A stretch of DNA of 45,465 nucleotides, taken from a virus. Every line of letters begins with the position of its first letter. Position 1 is the stretch's first letter. A program made the position numbers and the translations under genes. The stretch is from IMG/VR virus record IMGVR_UViG_3300025009_000176, positions 1-45,465 of that record, one strand, 5' to 3'. This document shows positions 31,711 through 40,166 of the stretch, piece after piece. The notes beneath the pieces are model-generated. The model was given only the letters and a program-made list of their open reading frames with translations. It did not search any database and was not told where the DNA came from.

Positions 31711-33740
31711 TCACGCCCGTGTTGCTCGACGTCGAGTCGCGCTCCCGCGCGAATCTCAAGCGCGTAGACGGGCGGCTGTACTGGCAGCACCCGTCGAGCG
31801 CCGTGCTCGTGGTGGTGTGGTACGACACCGCCAACGGCGCCGTCGGTGCGTGGTACCCAGGCGACGTGTGGCCGCACCACGGGCGCGTGCTCGCCGCACA
31901 CAACGCGCATGGCTTCGATCGGTTCGCGCTCGAGCGCTACGGGATCACCGCCGCGGAGTGGATCGATACCGCGCAGCTCGCACGCAAGGCGGGCCTCCCC
32001 GGCGCGCTCGACGCCCTCGGTGTGCGGTGGTGCGGCACGCCGAAGGACAAGGTCGCGTCGGCGTACACGCGCTCGCTGAGCGCGGTGGCGCGACCGGTGG
32101 CGCGCATCGACGCGCTCGCGATCGCGTGCCCCCGCTGCGCGGCAGCCGTCGGCGACGCGTGCCGCGGAGTCAAGCACGCGCACAAGGCGCGCCGCGACGC
32201 CGCGCCGTCGGTCGGGCGCGAGATCCCCGCGACCGTGTGGCGCGACATGCCCGACGACGAGCGCCGCCGCGTCGGCACACAGCCCGCGATCGACGCGGCG
32301 GTGATGTCGCGCGTGGTTGCGTACTGCGCGTCCGACGTGGCGATCATGGTCGATGCGTGGCCGCGCCTCGCGGAGTGGATCCCCGTCGACGCGGAGGTCG
32401 AGGCGCTCGACCGCGTGCTCAACGATCGCGGGGTCGCGTTCGACTCAGCGCTCGCACGCCGGCTGCTCGCCGAAGACGCGCGGATCTGCGACGCGGTGAT
32501 CGCCGAGGTCGCGCGCGCGTGCGGCGTGACCGTCGCCGCGGTGCGCGAGGCCGCATCCTCGCCGGCGCAATTCTGCGCGGCCACCGGCGCCGCGGATGCG
32601 CAAGCCGCCACCGTCGAGACGATGGCGCATCCGCTCGCACGCGCGCGCATGGCGCTCGCGTCGATCACCCGCGGCAAGATGCTCGCCGGTCTCGCGCGTG
32701 TCGGCGCCGACGGACGCATGCGCGACACGATGCGGTACTACGGCGGGCACACGGGGCGGTGGAGCAGCGTAGGCATGCAGCTCCACAACCTTCCGCGCCC
32801 CGACAAACGGTTCGAAGACGTGCGCGGCGACGCGCGGTATCCCGCGCTCGACGACGGAGCGATCGACGTCGACGCGTTCGCGGATGCGGTGCTTACCGGG
32901 CGCGAGTGCGACGCCGCGGAACGCGACCTGCTCGTGCGTGCGACGATCACCGCGTCGCGCGGGCACCGGCTCGCGGTGGCTGACTTCGCGAGCGTCGAAG
33001 CCCGCGGCACCGCGTGGGCTGCGGACGACCGCGACGCGATCGCGGTGTTCACGAGCGACCTCGATCCGTACCGCGTGGCCGCGGCGGCAATCTACGGGAT
33101 CGACTACGCCGCCGTGACATGGCAACGCAAGGTCGGCAAGGTCGCAGAGCTCGCGTGTGGCTACGGCGGCGGCCCGGCGGCGTTCGAGAAATTCGCGGCC
33201 GTGTATCGCGTGGATCTGAGCGCGCTAGACCTGCGCGCCACGGTCACCGCGTGGCGCACGCTGCACCGTCCGATCGTGGCGCTGTGGTACGCGTGCGAGC
33301 GTGCGTTTCGATCCGCGATCGAAGGCCGCGCTCGCACGGTGGGCCCGTTCGAGTTCGTGCCCAGCGACGCGGGCGACGCGGTGGCGTGCTTCCTCCCCAG
33401 CGGTCGGCCGATCGTGTACCACGCGGCGCGGATCTCGCGTGACGGATCGCTCGCGTACCTCGGAGTGCACGGTACCGAGCACGTCTACGGAGGCAAGCTC
33501 ATCGAGAACGCGATCCAAGCGCTGTGTCGGGATCTGATGGCGGTGGCGCTGCTCCGCGCGGAGCGCGAAGGGCTCAATCCGGTGCTCACCGTGCACGACG
33601 AGATCGTGTGCGACGTGCCGGAGGCGCGAGCGGACGGGGCCTACGCCGCGCTACGTGACGCGATGCTCGCGCTGCCGGCGTGGGCGGCGGGCTTCCCGAT
33701 CGGCTGCAGCGGCTGGATCGGGCGGCGGTATCGAAAGTGA
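31707..33740 (+). CDS. Family A DNA polymerase with inserted zinc knuckle
   Basis: 677 residues. The exonuclease domain is marked by LLDVESR (Asp8, Glu10), AHNAHGFDRFAL and VAYCASDVAIM. Motif A is AVADFASVEARG (Asp426), motif B WQRKVGKVAELACGYGG, motif C TVHDEIV (His630-Asp631-Glu632). These complete a T7/Pol I-type replicative polymerase. Unusually, between the exonuclease motifs (residues 141-159) lies CPRCAAAVGDAC with following His157 and His159, a zinc-binding insert that I would not expect in standard family A members. Replicates the phage genome. Confidence 0.92.
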   Translation: MITPVLLDVESRSRANLKRVDGRLYWQHPSSAVLVVVWYDTANGAVGAWYPGDVWPHHGRVLAAHNAHGFDRFALERYGITAAEWIDTAQLARKAGLPGALDALGVRWCGTPKDKVASAYTRSLSAVARPVARIDALAIACPRCAAAVGDACRGVKHAHKARRDAAPSVGREIPATVWRDMPDDERRRVGTQPAIDAAVMSRVVAYCASDVAIMVDAWPRLAEWIPVDAEVEALDRVLNDRGVAFDSALARRLLAEDARICDAVIAEVARACGVTVAAVREAASSPAQFCAATGAADAQAATVETMAHPLARARMALASITRGKMLAGLARVGADGRMRDTMRYYGGHTGRWSSVGMQLHNLPRPDKRFEDVRGDARYPALDDGAIDVDAFADAVLTGRECDAAERDLLVRATITASRGHRLAVADFASVEARGTAWAADDRDAIAVFTSDLDPYRVAAAAIYGIDYAAVTWQRKVGKVAELACGYGGGPAAFEKFAAVYRVDLSALDLRATVTAWRTLHRPIVALWYACERAFRSAIEGRARTVGPFEFVPSDAGDAVACFLPSGRPIVYHAARISRDGSLAYLGVHGTEHVYGGKLIENAIQALCRDLMAVALLRAEREGLNPVLTVHDEIVCDVPEARADGAYAALRDAMLALPAWAAGFPIGCSGWIGRRYRK

Positions 33741-33757
33741 CACCAACGGAGGACAAC

Positions 33758-33787
33758 ATGGGATCGAAACGAGATAGATTGATATGA
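33758..33787 (+). CDS. Nine-codon leader ORF (MGSKRDRLI)
   Basis: ATG at 33758 with GGAGGACAAC upstream, the best ribosome-binding site in the area, opens a 9-codon frame. Its TGA (33785-33787) overlaps the ATG of the next gene (33784). The next gene lacks its own good site, so it appears to depend on translation of this leader. Confidence 0.55.
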   Translation: MGSKRDRLI

Positions 33788-34131
33788 CGCCGCGCGACGT
33801 CTACGCAACCGCGGAGTCGACCGCGCTGCGCGGTAGCGACCTCCGCGGGATCGACCTCAGCGGTAGCAACATGCGCGGGGCGGATCTCCGCGGGTGCGAT
33901 CTCGCCGGCGCGGAGTTCGACGGCGCCACGCTCACCGACGCGATCGGCCTCGCGGAAAGCGACGACTTCGTCGAGTTGCGCGAGGAGCACACGGACGCGC
34001 TGCGTGAGTGCGCCGAAGCAAAGGCCGCGCTCGCGGCGCTGATCGCCGCCGTGGACGCGATCGAACCGGAGGCCGTCGACTTTCCCGAGATGGCTACCGC
34101 GTTAGCTGCGGCGCGCGAGGCGGTGCTGTGA
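33784..34131 (+). CDS. Short pentapeptide and coiled-coil protein
   Basis: 115 residues. Residues 12-55 are about seven pentapeptide units (LRGSDLRGIDLSGSNMRGAD), then a helical coiled coil (EEHTDALRECAEAKAALAAL) and an Ala-rich tail. A second, smaller member of the pentapeptide family in this genome. Role unknown; DNA mimicry or protein docking are possibilities. Coupled to a 9-codon leader. Confidence 0.6.
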   Translation: MTPRDVYATAESTALRGSDLRGIDLSGSNMRGADLRGCDLAGAEFDGATLTDAIGLAESDDFVELREEHTDALRECAEAKAALAALIAAVDAIEPEAVDFPEMATALAAAREAVL

Positions 34132-34268
34132 TCGTCTACCCGTGCGAGCTGTGGTGCGACGTCTCGCCGATCGTACGCGTCGAGCGCGGCGTCGCCGTCG
34201 CGCTCATCGAGCGCCGGGCGAATACCCGCACCGGCGCGATCGTAATCCAAATCGAGGTGACATCGTGA
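34128..34268 (+). CDS. Small hypothetical protein
   Basis: 46 residues from a GTG overlapping the previous stop. Beta-rich (VIVYPCELWCDVSPIVRVER, GAIVIQIEVTS). Not recognised. Confidence 0.4.
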   Translation: MIVYPCELWCDVSPIVRVERGVAVALIERRANTRTGAIVIQIEVTS

Positions 34269-34789
34269 TCATTGCTATCGACTGTGACGGCGTGCTCGCC
34301 GACTTCGTGGGCGGCGTGCTCGACGCGCTCGGCGCCGCGCACACCCACGAGGACGTGGTGTGCTGGGATATCGAGCTCGCGCTAGGACTCAAGCGCGGCG
34401 CTCTCGCGGGGATCGTGTCGCGCCCCGGGTGGGTCGCGTCGCTGCGCCCGATCGACGGCGCTCGCGACGCGGTGGACGCCCTGCGCGCCGCCGGGCATCG
34501 CGTGGTGTGCGTGACCACGCCGTGGCACACGTCGCCGCACTGGCACCGCGAGCGGCACGCGTGGCTAGAGCGGGAGTTCGCGTTCAACTCGCGCGACATC
34601 GTGCAGTGCGGCGATAAGTCGCTGATCAACACGCACGTGCTGTGCGAGGATAACACGCGCACGGCGAACGCGTTCGCGTCGCGTGGCGATCGCCGCCGCG
34701 CGGTGCTCATCGACGCGCCGTGGAACCGCCGCGACGCGATCGTAGCCGGCGTGACGCGCGTGGCGTCGCTCGCGGAGGTGGCGCGATGA
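34265..34789 (+). CDS. 5'(3')-deoxyribonucleotidase-like HAD phosphatase
   Basis: 174 residues from GTG (GTGA overlap). IIAIDCDGVLADFVGGVLDA is HAD motif I (Asp6, Asp8). VVCVTTPWHTSPHWHRERHA and QCGDKSLINTHVLCEDN supply later motifs with Thr, Lys and Asp. This is the NT5C/phage deoxyribonucleotidase family, which hydrolyses deoxynucleoside monophosphates and adjusts dNTP pools. Confidence 0.8.
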   Translation: MIIAIDCDGVLADFVGGVLDALGAAHTHEDVVCWDIELALGLKRGALAGIVSRPGWVASLRPIDGARDAVDALRAAGHRVVCVTTPWHTSPHWHRERHAWLEREFAFNSRDIVQCGDKSLINTHVLCEDNTRTANAFASRGDRRRAVLIDAPWNRRDAIVAGVTRVASLAEVAR

Positions 34790-35352
34790 CCACCGAGCGC
34801 CATCAATTCCTATGGCTCGACCTCGAGACCACCGGCCTCGACCCTGCGCGCGGGCGCATCCTAGAGTTCGCCGCCGTGCTGTGCGAGGACGCAGCGGGCG
34901 ATGACTTCGCGATCACGCGTAGCTACGCGGGCGTCGTGCACTACGATGCCGCGGTACTCGACTCGCTGGTGATCGATACCCGCGTGGTCGACATGCACAC
35001 GGCAAACGGCCTTTGGCGCGACGTCGCCGCGAGCACCACGCGACCGCACGAGATCGACGAGTTCCTGGCCGCGCTCGCGGACGAGCTCACCGGCGGCGCG
35101 CTGCACGCGGTGACGCTCGCGGGGTCGAGTGTGCACTTCGATCTTGCGTGGTGCTGCGTGCATCTGCCTGCGTTTCGCGAGCGGCTGTCGCACCGCGTGT
35201 TCGACGTGAGCACGCTTCGCCGCGCCGCGGAGGCGTGGGCGCCGGCGACGGTGTGGCCGGTGCGCGACGCGCACCGCGCGCTCTCGGATATCACCGCATC
35301 GATCGCGGAGGCGCGAGTCGCGCGCGCCGCACTGATGGGAGGCGGGCAATGA
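34786..35352 (+). CDS. DEDDh exonuclease, oligoribonuclease-like
   Basis: 188 residues. FLWLDLETTGLDP (Asp12, Glu14) and ILEFAAVLCED form ExoI; VHFDLAWC is ExoII; RDAHRALSDITASI holds the His-x5-Asp of ExoIII. The length and architecture match oligoribonuclease/DnaQ-like exonucleases. It could degrade oligonucleotides or provide proof-reading support. Sits beside nucleotidase and clamp genes. Confidence 0.8.
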   Translation: MTTERHQFLWLDLETTGLDPARGRILEFAAVLCEDAAGDDFAITRSYAGVVHYDAAVLDSLVIDTRVVDMHTANGLWRDVAASTTRPHEIDEFLAALADELTGGALHAVTLAGSSVHFDLAWCCVHLPAFRERLSHRVFDVSTLRRAAEAWAPATVWPVRDAHRALSDITASIAEARVARAALMGGGQ

Positions 35353-36041
35353 CCACCGTGACGATCGACCGTGACGCGTTCAAATCGGGCGTGCGCGCAG
35401 TGGCGCACGCGATCGACACCGACGCCACGCGAGGTGCGTGGCGGCGTAGCGTGCTCGTGCGCGTGGTGGATGACCACTGGCTAGAGCTCTCGACCGCCGA
35501 CGGGCACCGCATGGCGCGATGGCGGGAGCGCATCATCGCAGGCGACACGAGCGGCGCGGTGCTCGTGAGCAACGCCAAGCCTCTGATCGCGTGGACGAAG
35601 TCGCTCACGCGCGGCGGCACCGTGACGATCGACTTCGCGCGCGGCGTGATCACCGCCGGTGTGGCGGAGTTCGCGATCGAGGCAGTGTCCGACGACGATC
35701 ACGCCGCGCGCGAGGCGGCGACCGACGCGGCAGGCTCCCTCGATGGCGTCCACGCCGCGAGCGTCGCCGGTGACCGCGCTGCGATCACCGCGCGGCTGAG
35801 AGCGCTCGCCACCGCGCTAGGCGACGACGCCAGCGTTGCCGAGCACGTGGCGCTGCTTCGCGCTGCCGCGCGCGCCCTCGACGATGCGTGCAGCGTGGCG
35901 CTGCACGCGCGCTACATCGCCGACGCGGCGAAAGCCTGCGGCGATGGCACCGCGTGGTTCAACGGCGCGCTCGACCCAGTGATCGTGCGTCAGTCACACG
36001 CCGGACCGCTCACGTGCATCGTGATGCCGGTGCGACAGTGA
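35349..36041 (+). CDS. Beta sliding clamp-like protein (short)
   Basis: 230 residues. SGVRAVAHAIDTDATR near the start, then VRVVDDHWLELSTADGHRMA, resembles the T-D-G-x-R motif of DnaN domain 1. The C-terminal FNGALDPVIVRQSHAGPLTC and IVMPVRQ match the last strands of DnaN, which normally ends in an I-M-P-x-R motif. It is shorter than the usual 366 residues, so it may have two of the three domains and assemble differently, for instance as a trimer. It would hold the phage polymerase on DNA. Confidence 0.6.
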   Translation: MTTVTIDRDAFKSGVRAVAHAIDTDATRGAWRRSVLVRVVDDHWLELSTADGHRMARWRERIIAGDTSGAVLVSNAKPLIAWTKSLTRGGTVTIDFARGVITAGVAEFAIEAVSDDDHAAREAATDAAGSLDGVHAASVAGDRAAITARLRALATALGDDASVAEHVALLRAAARALDDACSVALHARYIADAAKACGDGTAWFNGALDPVIVRQSHAGPLTCIVMPVRQ

Positions 36042-36574
36042 TCGCGATCGATCCGGGATACGCCACGCGCGGCCGCGGATGCGCGTGCGCGCACTTCGTC
36101 GGCGGTCGCCTCGTCGCGGTGTGGTTCGATCGGCCGGAGGACGCGCGCACGCGTCGCAGGTACGACGGCGTAACGCGCGTGGTGTGGGAGTGCCCCCAGG
36201 TGGACGCGCGCACCCGCGTGTCGGTGCCTGCGGTGGTGCGCCTCGCCGCCGTGGGCGGCACCCTCGCGGGACTGTACGCCGGCGCTAGCGGCGCCGTCGT
36301 CGAGGCCGTCGCACCGAGCGCGTGGAAGGGCTCGACCGCGAAGCCCGTCGCGCACGGTCGTATGTGGGCCGCGCTCGACGCGCGCGAACGCGGCGTGCTT
36401 GGCGGCGATGCGACCGCCGCGGCGATCACCGCGGCGAAGCGCGCGGGTGGGCTCGATCGCTGGTCCTGCGACGGCGCGAGTTACTACCCCGCGGGCTTCA
36501 CGATGCACAACACACTTGACGCCGTTGGGATCGGCATATGGCGCCTTGGGCGCGGAACGGAGGACTCACGATGA
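36038..36574 (+). CDS. RuvC-like Holliday junction resolvase
   Basis: 178 residues from GTG. VIAIDPGYATRG gives the first acidic residue (Asp5), VVWECPQV gives the Glu, and NTLDAVGIGIWRL closes with the final Asp region of the RNase H-fold resolvase family. It would cut branched intermediates and clear DNA before packaging. Overlaps neighbours by 4 bases. Confidence 0.75.
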   Translation: MIAIDPGYATRGRGCACAHFVGGRLVAVWFDRPEDARTRRRYDGVTRVVWECPQVDARTRVSVPAVVRLAAVGGTLAGLYAGASGAVVEAVAPSAWKGSTAKPVAHGRMWAALDARERGVLGGDATAAAITAAKRAGGLDRWSCDGASYYPAGFTMHNTLDAVGIGIWRLGRGTEDSR

Positions 36575-37347
36575 CCACCAAGCTACGCCCCTTCTGGCGC
36601 TACTACGGGGGTAAGTGGCGCGCTGCTCCGCGCTATCCCGCGCCCGCGCACGGCACGATCATCGAGCCGTTCGCGGGCGCGGCGGGATACTCGATGCGCT
36701 ACCCGGACCGGCGAGTCGTGCTGATCGAACGCGATCCTATGATCGCGGAGACGTGGCGCTGGTTGATCGGCGCCTCGCGGGCGGACGTGCTCGCGGTCCC
36801 GCTGGTCGACGACACGCGCGACTTGCCTGCGTGGGTGCGAAAAGGCGCCATCAACCTAATAGTGCTACTGCTCAGCGAGGCTAGCGCGTCAGGCCCCCGG
36901 GGCCAGACGGTACAGAGCAAGCGGGTGACCAAAGGCGTAGCGAACGGAGAGCGCATGCGCGGGTGGGGGGAAGCCATGCGCGACCGCGTCGCGTCGCAGG
37001 TCGACGCGATCAAACACTGGACGATCATCGAAGGTGACTACACCGATGCGCCCAACGTCGAAGCAACGTGGTTCGTGGATCCACCGTACGACAATCGCGC
37101 CGGACGCGCGTATCGCTTCCACGACATCGACTACCCCGCGCTAGGTGATTGGTGCCGCACACGTCAAGGACAGGTGATCGCGTGCGAGAACGACGGCGCC
37201 ACGTGGCTTCCGTTTCGCCCTCTGTACAGCGTCACGACGCGAATGAACGGTGCTAAGGGCGAAGGCGGGCGCAAGTCCACCGAAGCGATCTGGACGAACG
37301 AAGACGACGCGCCTCGGGCGCACTACGCGGGAACGGAGACACGATGA
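36571..37347 (+). CDS. Dam-like N6-adenine DNA methyltransferase
   Basis: 258 residues. FWRYYGGKWRAAPRYP is the N-terminal K-W/Y-x motif; IIEPFAGAAGYSM is the SAM-binding FxG motif; WFVDPPYDNRAG contains catalytic DPPY (Asp170 to Tyr173). This is the Dam class (D12). It could protect phage DNA from host restriction or mark DNA for packaging. Target not deducible from sequence. Next gene overlaps its stop. Confidence 0.85.
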   Translation: MTTKLRPFWRYYGGKWRAAPRYPAPAHGTIIEPFAGAAGYSMRYPDRRVVLIERDPMIAETWRWLIGASRADVLAVPLVDDTRDLPAWVRKGAINLIVLLLSEASASGPRGQTVQSKRVTKGVANGERMRGWGEAMRDRVASQVDAIKHWTIIEGDYTDAPNVEATWFVDPPYDNRAGRAYRFHDIDYPALGDWCRTRQGQVIACENDGATWLPFRPLYSVTTRMNGAKGEGGRKSTEAIWTNEDDAPRAHYAGTETR

Positions 37348-37946
37348 CCACCAAACTACGTATCGACGATGAGCTGCGCGCGTTCATTCCGGCGCTCAGC
37401 GCGGAGGAGCGCGACGCTCTCGAGCGCTCGCTGATCGAGACCGGCCGCGCGACCAATCCGATCACCGTGTGGCGAGGCACGATCCTCGACGGGCACCACC
37501 GCTACGAGCTGTGCACGCTGCATGGTCTGCCGTACGACGTGATCGACCTCGGCGCGAGCATCGCCGACCGCGACGCCGCCAAAGCGTGGATGTTCGATCA
37601 CCAGATCGCGCGGCGGAATCTATCGCGCGATCAGATCATCGCGCTCGCCGCGCTGCGCGGGGTGGCGATGCCGGCGGGCGTGCGCAGCGCTATCGCGACA
37701 TGCGAGAGCGCGATCGATATGGCCGCGCACGACGAGGGCCGCGCTCTGCTCGAGCGGGTGCTCCGCGGGGAGCGCACCATGCCGTACGCGGCGAACGATT
37801 GGGCCCGCCGCGACGCCCCGCGACGCCCCGCGCAGACGCGGCGTACGCGCGTGCAGATCGCGCTAGACGGCGTGCGCGAGATGAACGCGAAGGACTTCGC
37901 CGCGTTCACCGAGGCGTTCGTCGAGATCGCGGAGGCCCGGCAATGA
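37344..37946 (+). CDS. ParB-like domain protein
   Basis: 200 residues. NPITVWRGTILDGHHRYELC is the ParB/sulfiredoxin-type G-H-R pocket (residues 49-53), which binds nucleotides and in some members cuts DNA. Helical remainder (MFDHQIARRNLSRDQIIALA, DGVREMNAKDFAAFTEAF). It lacks an obvious DNA-binding HTH. Phages often carry such proteins beside methyltransferases. Function uncertain. Confidence 0.7.
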   Translation: MTTKLRIDDELRAFIPALSAEERDALERSLIETGRATNPITVWRGTILDGHHRYELCTLHGLPYDVIDLGASIADRDAAKAWMFDHQIARRNLSRDQIIALAALRGVAMPAGVRSAIATCESAIDMAAHDEGRALLERVLRGERTMPYAANDWARRDAPRRPAQTRRTRVQIALDGVREMNAKDFAAFTEAFVEIAEARQ

Positions 37947-38665
37947 CCCGCGAGGAACGCAACCGCCGCGATCGCGAGCGAGCGCGCGAGCGCCGCGCCG
38001 ACCCCGCGATCCGCGAGGAGAAGAACCGCCGCCAGCGTGAGCGCCTCGCCGACCCCGCGATCCGCGAGGAGATCAACCGTTGCATGCGCGAGCGCCTCGC
38101 CGACCCCGCCTACCGCGAGGAGATCAACCGCCGCCAGCGCGAGCGCCTCGCCGACCCCGCCTACCGCGAGGAGATCAACCGCCGCCAGCGCGAGCGCTAC
38201 GCCGACCCCGCCTACCGCGAGGAGATCAACCGCCGCCAGCGCGAGCGCTACGCCGACCCCGCCTACCGCGAGGAGCAGAACCGCCGCAAGCGCGAGCGCC
38301 TCGCCGACCCCGCCTACCGCGAGGAGCAGAACCGCCGCAAGCGCGCTCGCGAGCGCATCGCCGACCCCGCCTACCGCGAGGAGCAGAACCGCCGCAATCG
38401 CGAGCGCCGCGCCGACCCGGCGATCCGTGAGCGCGAGAACCGCCGCGCTCGCGAGCGCTACGCCGCGAAGCGCCGCGCCGACCCCGCCTACCGCGAGGAG
38501 CGCAACCGCCGCAGGCGCGAGCGCCGCGCCGACCCGGCGATCCGCGAGGAGAAGAACCGCCGCGATCGCGAGCGCCAGCGCGAGCGCCTCGCCGACCCCG
38601 CGATCCGCGAGGAGATCAACCGCCGCGAGCGCGAGCGCCGCGCCGCGAAGAAAGGCACCCGATGA
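37943..38665 (+). CDS. 12-copy ADPAYREE repeat protein (Arg/Glu-rich)
   Basis: 240 residues. After a short basic lead, 12 near-identical 17-residue units with consensus R-x-ADPA-(Y/I)-REE-x-NRR-x-RE follow, some carrying 2-5 extra residues. Units 3-6 are almost identical. Opposite charges alternate as in single alpha helices, with ADP as helix break. No enzymatic motif exists. It could bind DNA or RNA along its length or act as a spacer; neighbours are ParB-like, methyltransferase and phosphoesterase genes. Repeats of this general kind occur beside HNH and DNA-binding domains elsewhere. I do not know its role. Confidence 0.7.
   Translation: MTREERNRRDRERARERRADPAIREEKNRRQRERLADPAIREEINRCMRERLADPAYREEINRRQRERLADPAYREEINRRQRERYADPAYREEINRRQRERYADPAYREEQNRRKRERLADPAYREEQNRRKRARERIADPAYREEQNRRNRERRADPAIRERENRRARERYAAKRRADPAYREERNRRRRERRADPAIREEKNRRDRERQRERLADPAIREEINRRERERRAAKKGTR
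37991..38635 (+). repeat. 51-bp tandem repeats of the ADPAYREE gene
   Basis: About 12 units of roughly 51 bases with very high identity (shared core GCCGACCCCGCCTACCGCGA). Spacing is uniform except for four insertions. There are no spacers between copies, so it is not a CRISPR array. Confidence 0.9.
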
Positions 38666-39765
38666 CACCGATCGAACGACTCCGAAGGCTCACCACCGCG
38701 CGCACGGCGTCGCCCGCCGCGCCGCCCACCGCGCCGCCCACCGCGCCGCCGCGCCCAACCCTCGACGAGCAGCGCACCGCGAACCGCGACCGCGCGGCCG
38801 CGAGCGACGCCCGCCGTGATCTCAAGCGTGCGCTCGAACGCATCGACGACCTCGACACGACGGTGCGCGCGTACGAGCGATACACCTCCGAGCCGATCCG
38901 CCCGGTGCCGCCGGCGGTGCTAGCGATGACCGGCGGCCGCCGCGTCGCCGCCGCGGTGGCGATGCTGAGCGACGTCCACGCCGAGGAGCGTGTCGACCGC
39001 ACCGACGCGATCGATAACGAGTACTCGCTCTCGATCGCGCAACGCCGCGTAGCCCGCTTCTTCGCGGGGCTGGTGTGGCTCGTGCAGCACAACTCCGCGG
39101 CGTTCGACATCGGCACCGTGGTGGTGTGGCTCGGCGGCGATCTGATCACCGGTGACATCCACGACGAGCTGCTCGAGCGCGCGGAGGTGCCGCCCGGCGA
39201 AGCGACGATGATCGTCCGCGACTGGATCGTCAGTGGCCTGCGGTACCTGCTCGCGGAGCTGCCCGACGTGACGGTGCTAGTGCCGTGCTCGATCGGCAAC
39301 CACGGCCGCACCACCAAGCGAATGAACGCAGCTACGGGCTACGGGCATTCGTGGGAGTGGCTGCTCTATCAGATGATCGGCCGCGACTTCGCGAACGAGC
39401 CGCGCGTACAGATCCACACGACTCGCGATGAGATGCAGTATCTATCCGTGCTCGGATATGAGCTCGCGTTTCACCACGGGCACCGGCTGCGATACAATGG
39501 TGGCATCGGCGGCCTCACGATCCCCGCGATCAAGGCGATGCACCGCTGGTCACAGTGGCGAGATTGCGACTACTATCACTTCGGGCACTTTCACACGTAT
39601 TCGCCAGACATAGCGTCAATGACGTTCAACGGTTCGGTGATCGGCCCGAATCCGTACGCGTTCGCGATCGGCGCCAAGCCGGAGCCTCCGCAGCAAGCGT
39701 TCTACTTGCTCGACGCGAAGCGCGGGAAGACGGCGATGCACCCGATCTGGGTAGGTGAATCATGA
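38662..39765 (+). CDS. Calcineurin-like metallophosphoesterase
   Basis: 367 residues. Pro/Ala-rich and helical N-terminal 90 residues; then LSDVHAEERV (Asp104, His106), LGGDLITGDIH (Asp160), SIGNHGRTT (Asn213-His214), FHHGHRLRYN and FGHFHTYSP, the full binuclear metal set. It may process DNA ends, nucleotides or cyclic nucleotides, as phage MPEs do; substrate not visible. Starts in the stop of the repeat gene (ATGA). Confidence 0.82.
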   Translation: MTPIERLRRLTTARTASPAAPPTAPPTAPPRPTLDEQRTANRDRAAASDARRDLKRALERIDDLDTTVRAYERYTSEPIRPVPPAVLAMTGGRRVAAAVAMLSDVHAEERVDRTDAIDNEYSLSIAQRRVARFFAGLVWLVQHNSAAFDIGTVVVWLGGDLITGDIHDELLERAEVPPGEATMIVRDWIVSGLRYLLAELPDVTVLVPCSIGNHGRTTKRMNAATGYGHSWEWLLYQMIGRDFANEPRVQIHTTRDEMQYLSVLGYELAFHHGHRLRYNGGIGGLTIPAIKAMHRWSQWRDCDYYHFGHFHTYSPDIASMTFNGSVIGPNPYAFAIGAKPEPPQQAFYLLDAKRGKTAMHPIWVGES

Positions 39766-40166
39766 ATGCCACCGTTCCCGCCCCGCTACCGCCTAACCGA
39801 AGGGCACTCGATGCCGCCGCGTGCCCTGAGTGTGGCGGTTACGACGCTGACGAATGCCCTTGGTGCGACCCCCGACGCGCCACGGCGACCAAGCGCGACC
39901 ACGGCAAACGCCGCTGGTCGCTCGTGCCGTGGGCGGCGCTCGGTGACGCGGTGGACGTGCTCACCGCCGGCGCCGCGGAGCACGGAGACTTCGGCTGGCG
40001 CGACCTCCCGAACGCTCGCGAGCGGTACTTCGACGCGCTCCTACGGCACCTCACAGCGTGGTGCGACGGCGAGCGCATCAACCGCGACAGCGGACGCGCG
40101 CACCTCGCGCACGCTCTCGCGAACGCGATCATTCTCGCGGCGCTCGATCGCGAGGTAGACGCATGA
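39762..40166 (+). CDS. dATP/dGTP pyrophosphohydrolase-like protein
   Basis: 134 residues. N-terminal CPECGGYDADECPWC is a zinc ribbon. The helical body (DAVDVLTAGAAEHGDFGWRD, RERYFDALLRHLTAWCDGER, RAHLAHALANAIILAAL) matches the DUF5664/dATP-dGTP pyrophosphohydrolase N-terminal family with conserved His and Glu/Asp. It would lower specific dNTPs, often linked to modified bases. Next gene overlaps its stop. Confidence 0.65.
   Translation: MNATVPAPLPPNRRALDAAACPECGGYDADECPWCDPRRATATKRDHGKRRWSLVPWAALGDAVDVLTAGAAEHGDFGWRDLPNARERYFDALLRHLTAWCDGERINRDSGRAHLAHALANAIILAALDREVDA

Noticed and set aside
37991-38635. Regular 51-bp repeats suggesting a CRISPR array
   Set aside because: There are no spacers and the repeats are in frame within one long coding sequence.
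39762-40166. Z-genome (2-aminoadenine) phage based on the dATP/dGTP hydrolase
   Set aside because: No PurZ-like adenylosuccinate synthetase and no DatZ partner was found in the window, so the modified-base pathway is not supported.
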